A DNA stretch of 7,924 nt. Origin: Parafilimonas sp. (lineage in GTDB: Bacteria > Bacteroidota > Bacteroidia > Chitinophagales > Chitinophagaceae). Of this stretch, positions 5,662 through 7,924 are shown piece after piece; position 1 is the stretch's first letter; the number at the start of each line of letters is the position of its first letter. The translations under genes were made by a program, and so were the position numbers. The notes under the pieces were generated by a model. The model did not search any database and was not told the origin of the DNA. It worked only from the letters and a program-made list of their open reading frames with translations. The stretch lies in assembly GCA_023251275.1 (NCBI GenBank), contig JAHEZC010000098.1, positions 1 through 7,924 on the forward strand, in the 5' to 3' direction.

Positions 5662-7260
5662 TTATTTTTTTATTCTTGCAAGAATGGTTTCTGCCGCTTC
5701 TCTTCCTGTTTTTGCTCCGCCATTCATAAATCCCTGGAATTCGTAGCTGCAGTGTTCTCCCGCAAAATATAAATCATCCACAGGCTTTACTGTAGCTCCG
5801 CATATAGTCGTGTACTGGCCAACTTTGAAAGCCGTATAACTGCATTTTGAAAAAGCAAAATCAGGCCAGTACCATCGTAAAAATTTTCCATTGAAAGTTT
5901 TGGCTATGCCGGGAAATATCGCATCAAGTGAAGGCACATATTGTTTCTGCAATATATCCATTCCGATACTGCCACATTCAATACCGGGCTTACCGCCTAA
6001 ATTAATAGTGTAGCCGCCAATACCTTCGTTATTGTTCTGCATTTCAGTGTGATCGTACCCATTCATCATGCCGTTGTCACTGAATGCATAACCTGCATAA
6101 TCCTGCTTTCTCCAAACTCTTTCATTCACACCTATAAATAATTTTGAATTCATCCCATATCCCAAATTCTTAATGGCATTCATTTTCCATTCAGGTAAAT
6201 TTATTTTTATGTCAACTTCACGAAGTAAAGTGAAAGGTAAAGCGAGCAAAAGAATATCTGCTTTTACCTCTGAAACTTTCCCGCCGCTATTTTTAAAAGT
6301 GAGTACATATTGTTTACTGTTATTTTGATCAATCGCTGTCAATACCTGGTAATATTGAATTTGATCTTTCAATTGTCCAGAGAGCGCTTCACAAATTTTG
6401 CTGTTGCCGCCAATGACGGAAAAACGTTCATCGCTTGTGCCAAATAGTTTGTACCCATTTGCATCTCCGGGATCGAAAATGGAAAGAAAGCTTATCGCAG
6501 ATTGATCCGTTGCTTCGGAGCCGTATTCAGAAACATAAGCAACATTGATAAATTCCCTGAACCATCCTTTTATACCAAGCGAATCAACGTAATTCATGAT
6601 GCTCATGTTATCAAACCTGGCATCTGCTTCTGAATGCGTTTCAAAATTTATTTCAGGCGATAAGGATTCGATATCTTTTTTTATCCTGCCCGCATAAGGA
6701 TGCAGTTCAGTCAAAATATCCTTCAGTTCATAATGTTTGCCATTAAAGTAGTAGGCATATTCTTTTAAAGATCTTTCATTGCCCGCTTGCCTGTCAAGCA
6801 AAGGAAGATTGAAATGCTTTGCAAGATTGATCATGTCCTCATGATCTGTATCAATAAATTCCCCACCCATTTCTGTCCAAAGTCCCTTGCCCATCATTTC
6901 TGGCACAGTGAAAATGCGGCCCCCGCTACGTTGCGTGGCTTCGTAAAGCGTGGAAGCATACCCTGCGTTCTTCAAGACATACGCCGCATGTAATCCCGCA
7001 ATGCCCGCACCAACAATAGCAATGACAGGTTGCGTAGATTTATTTTTCGGATTGCAGGCTTCGTATAAACCTGCCATGCCAATAAATGCTGCTGTTTTGG
7101 AAACATCACCGATAAATTTTCGCCTGCTGCTCAGATGTGCGTCATACTGCTCTTTAACTTCATTGACGTCAGAAATGTCGTTTCGCTTTGCATACGCTGA
7201 AATACGAAATGCTTTACGCAGTTGATGCAGCGAAATATTCTTTAGAGATTTTTTTTGCAT
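5662..7260 (-). CDS. Flavin amine oxidase (FAD-dependent) with internal twin-arginine leader
   Basis: A 532-residue protein of the monoamine/polyamine oxidase family. It has an FAD-binding Rossmann motif, VIAIVGAGIAGLHAA (79-93), ending at E107, then RSGGRIFT (111-118). A lysine in GYGMNSKLF (367-375, K373) sits where the family keeps the lysine near flavin N5. Aromatic W463 and W465 precede the C-terminal FAD signature, which starts at FAGEHCS (499-505) and continues to about residue 523. Members oxidise primary or secondary amines or amino acids with oxygen or another acceptor; the substrate is not predictable here. The twin arginines (R46-R47 in SSRRKFIG) lie unusually far in, after a 45-residue hydrophilic n-region, followed by a hydrophobic stretch (about 56-66) ending LYEAC (65-69). 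No Met lies between residues 1 and 62, so the long leader is probably genuine. Tat export is inferred. It is the first gene before the deiminase (54-bp gap) and lies 54 bp after the SpmB-type gene, so all three could share a transcript. Confidence 0.92.
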   Translation of the reverse strand: MQKKSLKNISLHQLRKAFRISAYAKRNDISDVNEVKEQYDAHLSSRRKFIGDVSKTAAFIGMAGLYEACNPKNKSTQPVIAIVGAGIAGLHAAYVLKNAGYASTLYEATQRSGGRIFTVPEMMGKGLWTEMGGEFIDTDHEDMINLAKHFNLPLLDRQAGNERSLKEYAYYFNGKHYELKDILTELHPYAGRIKKDIESLSPEINFETHSEADARFDNMSIMNYVDSLGIKGWFREFINVAYVSEYGSEATDQSAISFLSIFDPGDANGYKLFGTSDERFSVIGGNSKICEALSGQLKDQIQYYQVLTAIDQNNSKQYVLTFKNSGGKVSEVKADILLLALPFTLLREVDIKINLPEWKMNAIKNLGYGMNSKLFIGVNERVWRKQDYAGYAFSDNGMMNGYDHTEMQNNNEGIGGYTINLGGKPGIECGSIGMDILQKQYVPSLDAIFPGIAKTFNGKFLRWYWPDFAFSKCSYTAFKVGQYTTICGATVKPVDDLYFAGEHCSYEFQGFMNGGAKTGREAAETILARIKK

Positions 7261-7314
7261 AGCAGTTATTTGTAAAAGAGATACAAATTATACAATGAAG
7301 ATTGAAAAGAAAAA
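7261..7314 (-). promoter_or_regulatory. Short gap before the amine oxidase, possible -7-like element
   Basis: In this 54-bp gap the minus strand contains TATAATTTG, similar to the Bacteroidota -7 element TAnnTTTG but with one extra base in the spacer, and no clear -33 element. The gap is equally compatible with read-through from the upstream SpmB-type gene. No terminator hairpin is visible. Confidence 0.25.
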
Positions 7315-7924
7315 TTATCGAGGAAAAAATGCATAAGCAATAAATATGGCTGTAATCACGCCAATCATATCTGCCAGCAATCCTGCCCAAACAGCATAAC
7401 GTACTTTTTTAATACCCACACTTCCGAAATATAAAGCAATAATATAAAAAGTGGTATCGGCAGAGCCGTGAAATGTGCTTGCCATTTTACCGACAAAAGA
7501 ATCCGGGCCGTATAAAGGGTTTTTAAAAATATCTATCATCAATCCTCTTGCACCACTCCCGCTGAAAGGCTTCATAATGGCAACAGGAAGAGATGGAACA
7601 AAATCTGTATTCAGCCCGGCACTGTGAATAAGATATGCAATTCCGTCAGTAATATAACCTAACGCACCGCTATCCCTGAAGACTCTGATAGCAACAAGCA
7701 ATCCCACGAGGTAGGGAATGATTTTCAGCACGACATTGAACCCTTCTTTGGCACCATCAATAAATGCATCAAATACTGAGACTTTTTTCCATACGCCACC
7801 AACAATGATCGCCACGATAATGATCAACAAAATAAGATTGCCCGATACATTGCTGAATATGTTTTTAGCCTGGTCGGCAAGTGTGTTTACAAAAAATAAT
7901 AAAGCACCTATTAAAATGCTTATA
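7315..7924 (-). CDS. spmB: SpmB-type (Gate/nucleoside-recognition domain) membrane protein, 5' end outside window
   Basis: The frame is open from the right edge (first full codon at 7923) to the stop at 7317-7315, giving 202 residues. A TTG at 7830 is not a credible start, because the protein-like sequence continues through it for another 31 codons to the edge. Hydrophobic segments fall near residues 2-13, 31-47, 65-80, 157-169 and 177-200. Diagnostic SpmB stretches are PVAIMKPFSGSGARGLM, then STFHGSADTTFYIIALYFG, then VGIKKVRYAVWAGLLADMIG. In Bacillus, SpmA and SpmB are needed for spore-core dehydration. Many non-sporulating Bacteroidota carry a homologue, often as a single SpmA-SpmB fusion of about 400 residues. 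The upstream part is not visible, so fusion here is a guess. The actual transport or membrane role in such bacteria is unknown. The protein sits in the inner membrane. Confidence 0.9.
   Translation of the reverse strand, partial: ISILIGALLFFVNTLADQAKNIFSNVSGNLILLIIIVAIIVGGVWKKVSVFDAFIDGAKEGFNVVLKIIPYLVGLLVAIRVFRDSGALGYITDGIAYLIHSAGLNTDFVPSLPVAIMKPFSGSGARGLMIDIFKNPLYGPDSFVGKMASTFHGSADTTFYIIALYFGSVGIKKVRYAVWAGLLADMIGVITAIFIAYAFFPR

Noticed and set aside
1..7924. Mobile element or genomic island
   Set aside because: No integrase, transposase, tRNA, terminal inverted repeats or composition break was noticed; the genes look like ordinary accessory and core metabolism.

Overview
The window reads as ordinary chromosomal sequence from a member of the Bacteroidota, most likely a Chitinophagaceae-like bacterium. 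The signs are AT-rich intergenic gaps, starts without clear Shine-Dalgarno sequences, promoter-like TTTG / TAnnTTTG elements, several Tat-type or lipoprotein leaders on metabolic enzymes, and a SpmB-type membrane protein in what looks like a non-sporulating lineage. The family assignment rests on general resemblance; no search was run. No rRNA, tRNA, CRISPR array, transposase or phage gene is visible.

Layout, left to right. (1) 1-1947, minus strand: a secreted SUMF1/FGE-fold protein (991-1947), then a Tat-exported Gfo/Idh/MocA oxidoreductase (1-935) that runs off the left edge. (2) 2076-2999, plus strand: a Tat-exported TIM-barrel enzyme of the hydroxypyruvate isomerase type, divergent from the first pair across a 128-bp gap with promoter-like elements. 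(3) 3038-4111, minus strand: a canonical class II fructose-bisphosphate aldolase (fbaA), convergent with the TIM-barrel gene. (4) 4112-4304: a gap holding a degenerate 8-bp tandem repeat and a weak hairpin. (5) 4305-7260, minus strand: a Tat-leader flavin amine oxidase followed by an agmatine deiminase-family lipoprotein gene whose reading frame is broken near 4666. (6) 7315-7924, minus strand: the C-terminal part of a SpmB (Gate-domain) membrane protein that runs off the right edge.

Functionally, the left side suggests envelope-located sugar chemistry (oxidoreductase plus sugar isomerase/epimerase fold). The right side suggests envelope-located amine or arginine-derivative chemistry (amine oxidase plus deiminase). 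fbaA is central glycolysis/gluconeogenesis. I see no convincing undescribed system. The points most worth a second look are the frameshift in the deiminase, the 8-bp repeat, and the group of enzymes from usually cytoplasmic families that carry export signals.
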